From: Gonapodya prolifera JEL478 | Taxonomy: Eukaryota > Monoblepharomycota > Monoblepharidomycetes > Monoblepharidales > Gonapodyaceae | NCBI GenBank assembly: GCA_001574975.1 | Contig: KQ965781.1 | Span: 294,439-308,911, forward strand | Direction: 5' to 3' | DNA length: 14,473 bases | Shown: positions 1-9,075 of the stretch, in pieces | Layout of the letters: every line of letters begins with the position of its first letter | Numbering within the stretch: the stretch's first letter is position 1 | Notes under the pieces: model-generated | The model's input: the letters and a program-made list of their open reading frames with translations, nothing else | Databases searched by the model: none | What the model was told of the DNA's origin: nothing | Position numbers and translations under genes: made by a program

Positions 1-801
1 ACGCTCCTCGTCTAGCTCCACCGTCAAGCTCTGGAGCTGTGCACCATGATCACTAAGCTGTTTCCGGCTCTGCTCGTAATCCAGTTCCAATACGTCGAGC
101 CTCTGCTGCTTCTGCGTGAGCTCCCGCTCTAGGGCGGCCAATCTTTCCAACGACCTCGCTTGAGAAGCGATTGTCTCCAACTGCTGCTCGACTGTGGCGT
201 TGAGCACTGCGACGCGACCATGAGCAGCCTCCACGGCGATCTCCCGATCTCTTAACGACCCCCGCAGATCTGTGATCAAAGAGTCCTTACTTGGCCCAAT
301 ATCCTTCAACACCACAACCTGTTGCCTTAAGTCATCCAGCTCCTTGGCATGCGAAGACAGAGACTCCATGAGATCGGCGACCTCTTTATCGCGCACAGCC
401 AATTGACTTGCCCGCTCAGCCAACTCCAAGTTGCGCCGAGCCAGGTCGGACCGCAATGCTATGCCCAATGGCGTCTCTCGGTCGATAGTCTCCTTAAGCG
501 TTTGGATGATGGCGTCCTTCTCCAGAGCAGCAGTTTCGCTCGCGGCGAGTTTCTCTTTGGCGGTCGTAACAGCGGACTCGAGGTTGTTAACGAGACCCTG
601 TTGGCAAGTCGAAGTCGGATCATGAGCTACCCCAACCCGCAGACAGTTTTCCTCGCACGACACATACCTGCATACTTGTAAGATTACTCGCATGCGAGGC
701 AACCGTGGCCTGCAACGCGGCAACTTCGTCGGACTGGTTGGCGAGCTTGGCCACAGTCTCTGCCAATTCGGCGGTAACACCCTCCAAATTCGCGCGGAGC
801 T
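1..801 (-). other. Two further coiled-coil exons, reading off the left edge
   Basis: After intron 869-802 the frame resumes at 801 (ELRANLEGVTAELAE) and runs to CAG at 668. A GTATGT donor opens intron 667-598, and exon 597-1 (GLVNNLESAV onward) is exactly 199 codons to the window edge. These exons contain no usable internal Met start, so they are easily missed when ORFs are called from start codons. Continued heptads (LAERASQLAVRDKEVADL, LERLAALERELTQKQQRL) show the same coiled coil carrying on, so the true C-terminus lies to the left. Confidence 0.8.
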
Positions 802-3800
802 CTACAGAACACCAAAAAATGAATATCACGAACATTTTTGGACCAAATCCCCGCAAGACAGCAACGCACCTTCCTCGATGTTTGTCTTCGCCTCGACCTC
901 ACCCCTCAATCTCAAAATCTCCTTTTCCTTGACTACGCCCTTTTCGATCTCCTCGGTGACCCTCTTTTGTGTTTCCTCAACGACGCTCTCCAACCGTCTC
1001 ACAACACCCTTCATATCCTCCATCGCCTTAGCCTGCGCGACAACCGTTGCCCTGAGTGCGAGTAGATCGTCCTCTTGCTGCGCCATCTGGACTTCTTTGA
1101 CTTGTAACTCGTCACGCAATCGGTCAATCTCGGCCTCACGCTCCGCGCTCTCCTCCGTTTGTCGATCCAACGTCGCACGCAATGTGGCCATCACAAGGTG
1201 CCGCTCGCGACCGGAATCCTCTTCCCTCCTCAACCGGTCGTCAAGTTCATTCATCAGCGCCATCCTCGCTTCCTCGGCCTCATCCATCACCGAGATCCTC
1301 TGAGCAAGGACAGCCATTTCAGCCTCGGCGGCAGCCTTGCCCTCAAGTGCAACTTGCAGAGCTGTCTGGAGCTCCGCCATCTTCGCATGCTTATCCTGCA
1401 CAGTCTCCCTCATCGTCACAAGCTGACCCTCCAATTCTCTCACCCTTGCTGCACCATTTTCAAATTTGGCTCTGACTTCTTCCGCCACGCTGTGTGCCTC
1501 TTGCAACTCGATGCCGCGTGCCTCGTCTTTCGCCTGCGCATCCTTCACTGCTTCAGCCAGACGCTCCTCCACATCCCTCGCCCTCTGTGCCCGCTCCTCC
1601 GCAAGCTTTTCCAACTCCCTCACTTTTCCTTCCACAGCCTCCAAGCGCTCTACGAGCCCCTTTTGATCATCCTTCGCTTTATCACGGTCCCCTTCGGCCA
1701 ACGCCAGTGCCGCCAAAACCTCGGCCTCCTTCCTTTCGCCCTCAGCAAGCGCCTCTTTCAACTCCTCCAACCTCTTTCCCAACTCCTCCCTGGCTGCCTT
1801 CTGCTCTGCCGCATCCCTTGCAGCCCGCTCCGCTTCCGCTCTCTGTGCCTCTGCGCGTTCGCTGGCATCTTTCAAACCCCTCTCCGCCTCCTCCCTTGCC
1901 ACAACCGCTCCATCTCGTTCTTCTACGGCCCTAGAAACCCCAACTTCAAGTTCTACGACCCTCAGCTGCGCTGTGTCCAACTTCGCAGCAACGTCCCTGG
2001 CCATCGCTTCGGCTTCTGCACGAGCCCGGGCTGATCTTTCTGCTTCCTCCTTAGCCGACTGCAAATCAACCACAACTGCATCCCGTTCCATTTCCGCATT
2101 GACTCGGGCCGCCTCGCTGACCCCAGTCTCGACCTTGCGTCTCTCGTTTTCGGCCTTGGCTCGCTCAAGCTCCTCCTCGGCTCTTCCAACTGCTGCCCTC
2201 AACTGGTCTGCCTCCTCCCTACGCTCAGTCATCTGCCGGGTAAGATCCTCAACCTTGGTCCGCAAGCCGCCAGCGACCTCTTCGGCAACCTTGACTGCAT
2301 CTTCCAACTCCGCCGCTCGGTTCCTCATCCGAGTTGCTTCAACTTCGAGGACTTTCCGCTCCTCAGCGCGCCCGACAGCATCCCGCTCAACCCCCTCCAA
2401 ACGACGCCGTAACTCGGACTCGTGCCTGCGTGCATCGCCAAGTTGCATCTCAAGCACGTCATGGTCGGATTCGGACGATGCAAGTCGAGTGAGTGTCGAG
2501 GTAAGTTGGTCGTCCAGGTCCTCAACCAGTCGGAGCAGGTGTGTTAGCCGATCGTCACGACGTGATAGCCTGCGAAAGAAACAATGAGATACTTTTCTGA
2601 TTCGGTTAAAATGTCAATCTATACTCACACTTCCCTCAACCCATCGACGCCTCGGCCCACATCTTCCGCGCCATCTCCCCCGCTGATTCCACTGAGCCCG
2701 CTCCACGCACTCTCCGCGCTCGCTCGACTACTTAATGTATCACTCCTCCTCACACCACCTGGGCCACTGGTGGGGAAGGGCGCTAACCACGCCCGTGCGG
2801 TCCCGACATCACGAAAATCGATGGGCACTGGGCTTGCAAGGCTGCTGACGAGGCTGCCGAGACTGGCCATACTGGACCGTTCGGGGCTGCGTGGACGGGT
2901 GTGTGTGCTGGAAGACCCCGACGCGAGCTGGGGCGGATAAGAAGGCACGCCGCGGGATCCGTCCATGCTGGCTCGTCGTCCACTACGGGTTCCAATCGGT
3001 CGGCCGGTCTCGAGCGCGCGAGGGTCCTCGCGCAACAACCGCCCGTCTGGGTGCGCTTCTGTCGCGCCTGCAACGACGGGGGCTACGGGTGGCCTTGGAG
3101 GGGACCGCGTTGGCGCGAGCCCTACCGAGTTCAAGAATGATGTCGGTACAGTCGGCGCTGCGTACGTGGGTGACTCGGGACGGGGGAAACCGGTAACACG
3201 TGGGGGGTGGATGTATGGCATAGATGCGCCTGCCCTGGTGGCACCACCGAGTGGGCTTGGAGCACGAGGCGTGGTGGGACTAAACCGCGGGATATCGTCG
3301 GCGTCCGAGTCCGATGCATACCCTCCAGAGGGGCTGAGTGCTCGGGAGTAGGATGTAGGTGTGGAAGAACGGGCGGTTGCGTATGAGGGGGATGAGGGGG
3401 AGAATGCTTGGGAGGAAAAGGAGGGGGATGACGGGCGGGAGGAGGAGCGAGGGGGGTGGATGGGGGGGAGAGGGGGTGCTGTGTATTACGGAGAGATGGG
3501 AAACGAGTGAGAAATGTGACTCCCCCAAGGTCATTTTTAAACGACACGTCCTGGTATAGATCCCATCCCGCGACTAGCTGAAAAGTGTGGCCACCCGGCC
3601 ATCACTTCACCCCCAAAACTCTCGAAACCCACCTTGCACAACAGGCACCCCTCCCACCTGGCCCACAACTCTACCCCTCTGCCCGACTGCACTGTAACCC
3701 TGCTGTCCATGCAGCTGGCCGTACCCCTGGAGTCCGCCGCCGTACATCGCCGAACTGGTTGCCGACGTCGGGGAGGTGACGTATCCTCCTGGGATGTGCG

Positions 3801-4806
3801 AGAATGACGTGCCCGACATTGATGGTGAGGGAGGGGATGGGGTCGTGGAGAGCGAGGCGCGGCGAGGTGGGTGCTGGTGGCGATAAGGGTTGGTTGGAGT
3901 TAGAATGTGAAGGGTAAGATCCGAGGCTCGTATCAAAACGCCTCCACGACATGGTTCTCCTTGACTGCAAGATTACAGCTACAGGAAGCTTCCTTGCTTG
4001 ACATCGAGACCGACCACTATGGTCCACCCATACGCCACATTTTACAACTTCAACGGCACCACGATCACCCATCTAGGACAAGCTATCCACAATTTTCAAC
4101 GCCCATCTCGTCTCCGCCCCGATTAAATGCATTGCTACCGCTCTCTTCACCGGGTCCCAGCATGCAGCGCCACACCGCTCACCCAAAAACTCACATCAAC
4201 TGTCCACCTCCCCGACTCGCTCTCTGACACGTTTCCACCATCAACCGAGTAGAACGTCTCTTCTTCCCCGACTCTGTCATTGTGCCGCGAGACCCAGTTC
4301 CCGACAGACCCGGCTGAGGGTGACCGCGGAAGGGGGAGGGGTTGTTGCGAGGGCGACTGCGTGGAGAGCACGGGCGGGTAAAAGAAAGACGCGTTGGGTG
4401 ATTTGGGCGATGGCGGGGGGGAGTAGTGCCTGCGTGTGTTGATGGGTGGGGGAGGGAACGACGCGTTTCGTACAGGCGGGTTCGGCGGTGGCGGGGTGGA
4501 TGTGCGATCCGATAGACGATCCGAGTGTGTAGATAAAGTGCGTGTAGGTGATCCCGTGCGTGATGGGGGAAGCGCGAGTCTGTGTCCTCCTCCCGACTGC
4601 TGCATCTGCGTCTCGGATGCGGACAGGCGGGTCACGAAGTCCTTGAGCGTCCATGCCGACGGTGAGTTAGACGGGTGAGAGGAAGAGGGAGAGTGCGCCG
4701 ACGGCGACGGGTGCGTATATGCTCTGGCTGGATTCCGCAGCGTGTCTGCAAGTCCGAGCGAGTCCGAGTCGACCGACGAGCGCGGCGACTGAGAGTGGAA
4801 GGACAT
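1..4806 (-). CDS. Large Ser/Pro-rich, long coiled-coil protein, multi-exon, 3' end beyond window
   Basis: I do not recognise a named family. Exons in gene order: about 4806-4195 (Ser/Pro-rich), 3964-3633, 3577-3548 (micro-exon), 3478-2629, 2569-870, 801-668 and 597-1 (open to the window edge). Introns 2628-2570 (GTGAGT...CAG, 59 bases), 869-802 (GTGCGT...TAG, 68) and 667-598 (GTATGT...CAG, 70) join in exact phase. The first ~500 residues are low-complexity Ser/Pro with many SP/TP sites and acidic DSDSES patches. From the 2569 exon on, the protein is an almost unbroken Glu/Arg/Ala/Leu heptad coiled coil of at least 800 residues, without helix breakers. The first in-frame ATG is at 4806 (MSFHSQ); the frame stays open up to 4911, so an upstream first exon is possible. 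Such an architecture suggests a cytoskeletal, tethering or scaffold role (inference). The join between 4195 and 3964 is unresolved. Confidence 0.8.
870..2569 (-). other. Main coiled-coil exon
   Basis: This 1700-base exon is open throughout. It enters in phase 2 after intron 2628-2570 and leaves in phase 1 at a GTGCGT donor (869-864). The translation is about 566 residues of charged heptads rich in AEERA and EELER patterns, starting with VLSRRDDRLTHLLRL. Pro is essentially absent, as expected for a continuous rod. Several long plus-strand ORFs over the same bases are antisense artefacts of its GC-rich codons. Confidence 0.85.
2629..3478 (-). other. Ser/Pro-rich linker exon of the coiled-coil gene
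   Basis: The exon is 850 bases, entered from an ACACAG acceptor (3480-3479) and ended by a GTGAGT donor (2628-2623). The translation includes SYSRALSPSGGYASDSDADD and SPTTPRAPSPLGG, with many SP dipeptides that are possible proline-directed kinase sites (inference). The competing minus-strand frame through 3547-3131 is Pro/His-rich and less natural. The correct frame is continuous into the coiled-coil exon. Confidence 0.7.
3548..3577 (-). other. Candidate 30-nt micro-exon
   Basis: The exon lies between intron 3632-3578 (GTGGGT...TTTTCAG, 55 bases) and intron 3547-3479 (GTGTCG...ACACAG, 69 bases, with a CTCAC branch-like site). Phase is 1 on both sides, so inclusion or skipping keeps the frame. 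It would add ten codons read as about ASRGMGSIPG. The alternative is a single 154-base intron 3632-3479, also in phase. The two short introns match the typical length in this window better than one long intron does. Confidence 0.45.
3633..3964 (-). other. Gly/Ser/Tyr-rich exon of the coiled-coil gene
   Basis: The best frame reads PRRASLSTTPSPPSPSMSG and then a Gly/Gln/Tyr-rich stretch (YGGGLQGYGQLHGQQGY), ending at CAA G before a GTGGGT donor (3632-3627). The upstream end is taken as the TTGCAG acceptor at 3966-3965, which would require a phase-2 donor. Exon 1 ends in phase 0 at its best donor (GTGAGT at 4194), so something between 3965 and 4194 is missing from this model. A second frame (4072-3671) is also open here and could carry its 5' part. 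Confidence 0.55.
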
Positions 4807-4911
4807 GAAGGCAGATGTGGACGCGGACTCTGAGTCTGAGTCGTTTGTGAGTGCTGCATGGTGTGGTGCGAGTGAGTTTGGATTGGTGGTCTCCACCCCC
4901 TTGCTTAGCAA
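4195..4911 (-). other. N-terminal Ser/Pro-rich exon
   Basis: Open from 4911, with the first ATG at 4806, down to a consensus GTGAGT donor (4194-4189). It contains LKDFVTRLSASETQ, a short possible helix, embedded in Ser/Pro/Thr-rich sequence (PPPPNPP, SPPPSPKSP). It ends with an acidic SESESGRWTVD. A second possible donor (GTGGAC at 4207) would give phase 2 and match the acceptor at 3965, at the cost of a 243-base intron. Confidence 0.65.
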
Positions 4912-4917
4912 CAGCTC

Positions 4918-5262
4918 TCAACTTCACCCCCGTCTCTCCCGGCTTCCCCCCTCCCTCCCTCCCAGTTTGTCTCTCTCTCTGCGCTCTCCCCTGCCTTTTC
5001 CGCCTCCCATCGACGCCAATACCCTCGCCCCTCTCTTGCCCTTCCACCCCCCACACACATTCCCGGCCTCGTTTCCCTATTCCGTCCCGTCAATCACCCA
5101 CGCATCCAAAAATATTCTCTCCTGGTCACCGCCCACCTCTACTCACCGCCAGCACCCCCTCGTCCGCTCATTGTTCCCAACTCCTGTCCGTCCTCCCCAA
5201 TCTGGTCCTTCCCTTTCCTTCTCTGCTCTTCCCTTCCTTTCTCTATTTCTTCCACTCTCTTT
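4918..5262 (+). promoter_or_regulatory. CT-rich tract, possible plus-strand fungal promoter/leader
   Basis: For about 345 bases the plus strand is strongly pyrimidine-rich, with repeated CTCTCT, CCCTCC and TTTCC blocks. Such tracts often lie on the coding strand just upstream of start sites in filamentous fungi (general knowledge). It sits between the minus-strand coiled-coil gene start and plus-strand ATGs at 5513 and 5699, so it could serve a divergent promoter. ORFs spanning it are low-complexity and are not reported as genes. Confidence 0.4.
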
Positions 5263-5698
5263 GTGTCGATACAGCGTATCTCTTCCCCTCCTGCAATCGC
5301 AAATCAGGCCGGGTCTGTTGTGTGGTGGGTCCGCCCTCAAAAAAATGGCCACTCCGGTGTGTGGCGCACACTGAGAAAAAGGACGCTGCAAACTATTATT
5401 TCTGTCCTTTGTTGCTTTACCTGGCACCTTCGATACCTTTCTTCTACTCTTCCTCTCATTATTATTCCTCGCTTCTCTTTCAATCCAACTGGCCCGCCAA
5501 CTCGCCCCAACAATGACCAGGACTCCTTCCTATTCGTCTGACTCATGTCGATCTCGCCCTTTCCGAGCTTCGGCGATCTTTGCAATCACTCTTTATGATT
5601 ATGTTCTTATAGCTTTTAAGCGCAGTCTATTGCGGTATTCCTTGGATCACGTTGCCTCCGTCGTGCAACTCACAAATCACCTCGACCACCCCAACCTC

Positions 5699-5782
5699 CA
5701 TGCACCACAGATCTGACACACTCTTACCCAACGAGACAACACGCTCGGCCTTTTTCTCCCGCCTTACATCCCGCGCGCGTGA
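5699..5782 (+). CDS. Possible first exon of an unresolved plus-strand gene
   Basis: An ATG at 5699 follows a C/A-rich leader (CACCTCGACCACCCCAACCT) typical of fungal 5' UTRs. It opens a short frame reading MHHRSDTLLPNETTRSAFFS then RLTSRARE, stopping at TGA 5783. A GTGAAT donor-like site overlaps the end (about 5769) and a GTGAGT lies at about 5826. I could not find downstream exons that continue it, so it may be the start of a spliced gene, a truncated gene or chance. A second ATG in good context at 5513 opens a 67-codon frame with no recognisable domain. Confidence 0.25.
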
Positions 5783-6538
5783 ATGATCCTGCGCCTCTGA
5801 AAAGCGCCCCAGGCATTTCTCCTCGTGAGTCCTGGGCCTCGGCACTGCTCCGGACCCGTAACTTCCCCGTTGGACGAATCTCAAAGATTGCCGTGTATTT
5901 GTGGCCGCATGCGGCAGAAGAGTGTCATGTATCAGTATGGGAATATCCTATGATATGGTGCAGTATATCGGTCATCTTCTGATCACAACAATTCTCGGTT
6001 GTTGCAGCATTCGAACTGATAGACCGAATGTAAAGTCACGCCATTGCGCAGCTTCAAATTGCACTGATGTCGTCAAAAGATGTACACATTGTGCCGGGCT
6101 GGCGTCCACATTGAGCTGAGGAACCACCACGCGTTAACTGTTCCGTTTCAAACGTGGTAATCCCAGGACGTCGCAATTTTCGTGAACGAATAAGTTAAAT
6201 TATTGGCTGTTGCGCTATAACTCCTTCATCCCCTCCACTTAAATGGGTAGTACAGCTCCCCCGAGCCCTTGCATAAGTCAAGAGAAAAGCACCTGCAAGC
6301 ACGAGTTCTACTAGAAGATTGTGTACGTCTCGAACATGACCAGGGTTCTCCCCCTTTCCATATCAACGAACCGCCATGAGCCTGAGGGAACTGCAGACAG
6401 ATCTGGAGAGGGATCGGAGCTTCCCAGATTAGACTCAAAAATATCGCCGACTCGCAATAACAGATGAGCTATGTTCCATTACCTGTGATGGCTGGTGTTC
6501 ATATAGTAAGCACTTCGTATGCTGGGTATAATCGCCAG
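5783..6538. other. Region with no assignable gene
   Basis: Both strands carry only short open frames without domains or consistent splice joins. A GTGAGT...CAAAG pair with a TAAC branch-like site (about 5826-5887, plus) is intron-like but is flanked by no convincing exon. I see no repeat family or RNA gene here. Confidence 0.5.
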
Positions 6539-6934
6539 TTATAGTCGCTTGTCCGCACGTGACGTCGGATGGCGGACGTATCCATCCAAACACGGAGGCG
6601 ACGCCACCGGCGGCTCGCCAAAACAATAGAAATGAAGGGAGCGAAAGCGTACCCTGACGAAAACGGTTCTGACACCGGTGGATGCGACTGAGATGATTGC
6701 GTGGTGGGTTTCGTTTTGTTCGATTGGGAATGTGGCTTGGACGACGGGGAAGTCGAGCCTGCGTGTCTGACTGTCACTTGTGTTTCTGGCTCTGGCGAAG
6801 TGTGGTAACTGCCCCGCGCTTGGCTGCTGTCCTGCGCTTCTGTTGGGGCTGCCGACGACTTCGCGATCGACAATGTTGCAACTAGTGTGCATCCGCAACG
6901 CTCCGCAAGGAAAAAAATGCAGTGTGATTTTCAT
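6539..6934 (-). CDS. Weak hypothetical ORF (131 codons) with a competing overlapping frame
   Basis: An ATG at 6934 (MKITLHFFPCGALRM) opens 131 codons with C-rich third positions. The overlapping frame 6873-6499 has no ATG but reads as Ser/Thr/Pro-rich sequence (SSAAPTEAQDSSQARGSY), also plausible as coding. Only one can be right. It lies about 100 bases beyond the stop of the four-exon gene at 7035, same strand. A GTACGC donor-like site near 6650 and a GTACGT near 6958 suggest splicing that I could not resolve. No domain was recognised. Confidence 0.25.
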   Translation of the reverse strand: MKITLHFFPCGALRMHTSCNIVDREVVGSPNRSAGQQPSAGQLPHFARARNTSDSQTRRLDFPVVQATFPIEQNETHHAIISVASTGVRTVFVRVRFRSLHFYCFGEPPVASPPCLDGYVRHPTSRADKRL

Positions 6935-7034
6935 TCTTTATGAAGTACAAACGTACGATCTTCAGGGAATCAAATCGAAAAACTCGTGGAAATGGGGGAT
7001 CACAAATTGGCGCCATAATACCCAAATTGAAGAA

Positions 7035-8128
7035 CTACTCCAGCTGAGACCAGTCGCTATCGCTGTCTACCGCTCTCGAAATCACATCTTTTTGGGGATT
7101 TTCGGTGGAATCCTGAGTGTGGACTTCCTCCTTTGGGAGCAGCACGGGTATGAAATCGGCGTCGTCGTCGGAGAAAGTTTCGGGTCTCAGATCGGACGGG
7201 TACGTGGCTGCCCCGTGGGGGTCGATGTTCACTTCACCTGGGGATAGAGAGAGTCACTCCTGTACCAAGACCGGCAAGAAGCAAGAGAAAAACTTCGCTC
7301 ACTGGCAAACCCAGAAGTCCAGTCGGAACCTCCTGAGACATTCGAGAACGTAGAGTCTGAGAGATGCCTTGAGTGTGCGAGAGGCGTGTTGTGGATTGGA
7401 GCGACTGGTATACTCGCTTGAGTGGGTTGAAAATTGGAGGTTGTTGGAGCCGGTATATTGTCTGGCGGCTCGTCAGCAGGGAAAGGTGGAGGCGAATACG
7501 AGCTCTGGAAGACGTCCTTTTCACCATAAAAGGATGTTCGAAAATTGCAAAAAGTCGGAGAGTTGAAGTGCCTTTGTGCTCACCTCGAGCTGGACGTCAA
7601 CGACTTGCGACCTTGATTCCCCAAAGTCACCTCCTCGGAGGGAGCCCATGTGGTGCCACTCACTGCGAGTCGTCCTAGGCGGTGATTTACCACCCGAGCT
7701 TGAGAGCTCGGAAGCCGGTACCGGGTCTGCTTTGTTCCGGAACCCCGCCCTGTGACGAAGCTGCTCTCCAGCGGGTCCGTACGAGGCGCTTTCCCATCGA
7801 GAACGTTCTCCTCTGGGGAAAACGTCCGGGTCAAGCAAGTCTTCTTCGTCGCTTGACTCGTAAGCTCTCGGTCGCCGATTCCTCGGTGACCTTGCCGAGG
7901 ACGACCGAGCTCCAGAGGCGGACACGAACTCCTCGAAATGTCGCTCGGACTCCTGATTTCGATCGTAGAGCTCCCCTTAGTGTGGGTGGAATATGGTCGG
8001 GGCACGTCAGCGTGAGCTCTGCTTTCAGCGGGACGTCACAGAACCCTCCTTTCGAACTCACAAGCGATGAGAACGGTGGCTGCGACGGCGAGGACTCCGA
8101 GAATGATGATCACTTCAGGTCCCGGCAT
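7035..8128 (-). CDS. Hypothetical 287-aa protein with N-terminal membrane anchor, four exons
   Basis: Exons are 8128-8062, 7975-7584, 7504-7303 and 7237-7035. Introns are 8061-7976 (GTGAGT...CTAAG, 86 bases, CTGAC branch), 7583-7505 (GTGAGC...TTCCAG, 79) and 7302-7238 (GTGAGC...CCCCAG, 65, TGAC branch). All phases agree and the total is exactly 288 codons with the stop. The ATG has AAC before it and a CT-rich leader. Residues 6-22 (VIIILGVLAVAATVLIA) form one hydrophobic segment, a signal anchor or single membrane span. Then come an Arg/Ser-rich stretch (about 46-59), an acidic SSDEEDLLDPD patch (about 63-73), Pro-rich sequence and an acidic tail (FSDDDADF; DSDSDWSQLE end). The Arg-rich flank suggests that the long C-terminal part is cytosolic (inference). 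The family was not recognised. Confidence 0.8.
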
Positions 8129-9075
8129 GTTATACGCGGAGGAGGAAGCGGCAGTATCAAAAAGTATATCAACGCAAGATAGGAGCTCCCGAAAGATCTT
8201 TGTTCGCAACGGGTGAATTTAAAAATTCTGCTGCAAGGTTCTCCAAAAACATTAAGAAGGAAAGGATGCTTCGAATTTATGATAAGTCGTTTGCCGGATT
8301 TCAGTACATTATATTCTCTCTCCAATAATCAGTGGACAAAGATACTGACGGTACCGACGCTACTGAGCCAAACCGAAGTGGTACCAACCCGACCCTGACT
8401 TTTGATCCGTGTATTGGAAAGTTAGCTGCCTGCCGAGGTGGAGTGAATGCTCCAGGTAGTTTGTGATAATAGTTTCGCATGCACAACACCATCCGTCAAC
8501 TCCCGCTGAAACAATGCACCTCTTAACAATGTCGTCATATCCTCTACTTACATATCTGGTAGACACCGTTGTGTTGTGTATTGGAAGCTGCCAGACTAGA
8601 GCTTGGAATACACCATTCCTCACCATTGCTAGAGAAGTGCAGAACTTCCAAGCACAAACATTCGTGCATGTGGTGGGGCCCGCTGGAGAGCTGAGTCTTC
8701 CGGTCGCTTGAGTTAGCCCACGGTCTGAAATGTAGCTCCCAAGGCAGGTACACGCGGTAACAGTTCTGGCGCCGGCACGACTTTCTAAAAAGTTGATGAC
8801 TTCTTCAATCACGATTGTCAGTGATTTATAGCAACAGCGACAGAGTGATAAATCCACGTCCACGCCACCCGTTGATCTTGAATGTTTCGAAATGGGTCGC
8901 TCAGACAATATTCCCCTGCACAACTTTGAATGGAAGCGAAATATTTTCCAATCGATCCATTTTAACGTCTAAGGGATGCAAGCAGTGAGAGCGATCCTTC
9001 TTTCTTGGTCATAATTCGTTTCAAAAGTCGCGTCCACACCAATTCGACCAGCACGGAAGCCAGAGCAGAGTATTC
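8129..9075. other. Intergenic or unresolved sequence
   Basis: The longest frame here is minus 8923-8360 (187 codons, no ATG at its 5' end, Cys-rich, no domain seen). Within it are intron-like signals on the minus strand: GTGAGG...CTACCAG ending near 8555, and GTAAGT...GTTTCAG ending near 8504. If those are real introns, the long frame is not the protein. A minus ATG near 8951 (MDRLENISLPFKVVQGNIV) opens only 19 codons. I assign no gene. Confidence 0.4.

Noticed and set aside
692-2587. Several long plus-strand open frames (about 692-1303, 1159-2034, 1973-2587)
   Set aside because: They lie antisense to the coiled-coil exon, which has natural heptads, phased introns and open sequence throughout. 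The plus frames are low-complexity Ser/Arg/Leu/Pro mirrors of it.
3131-3547. Minus-strand Pro/His-rich frame of 138 codons
   Set aside because: The neighbouring frame through the same bases (SYSRALSPSGGYASDSD) joins the downstream exon directly and looks far more natural.
4019-4126. Short plus-strand ORF starting MVHPYATFYNFNGTTITH, with good third-position bias
   Set aside because: It is only 35 codons, opposite the unresolved part of the coiled-coil gene. The bias can equally be the mirror of minus-strand coding, and no GT donor is placed to extend it. Kept only as a possible small peptide.
4918-5516. Plus-strand ORFs of 189 and 221 codons across the CT-rich tract
   Set aside because: They exist because pyrimidine-rich DNA lacks stops. 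The products are Pro/Ser/Leu low complexity without domains.
8360-8923. Minus-strand 187-codon frame
   Set aside because: It has no ATG at its start and no domain, and it contains two intron-like units, so the continuous frame is unlikely to be the protein.
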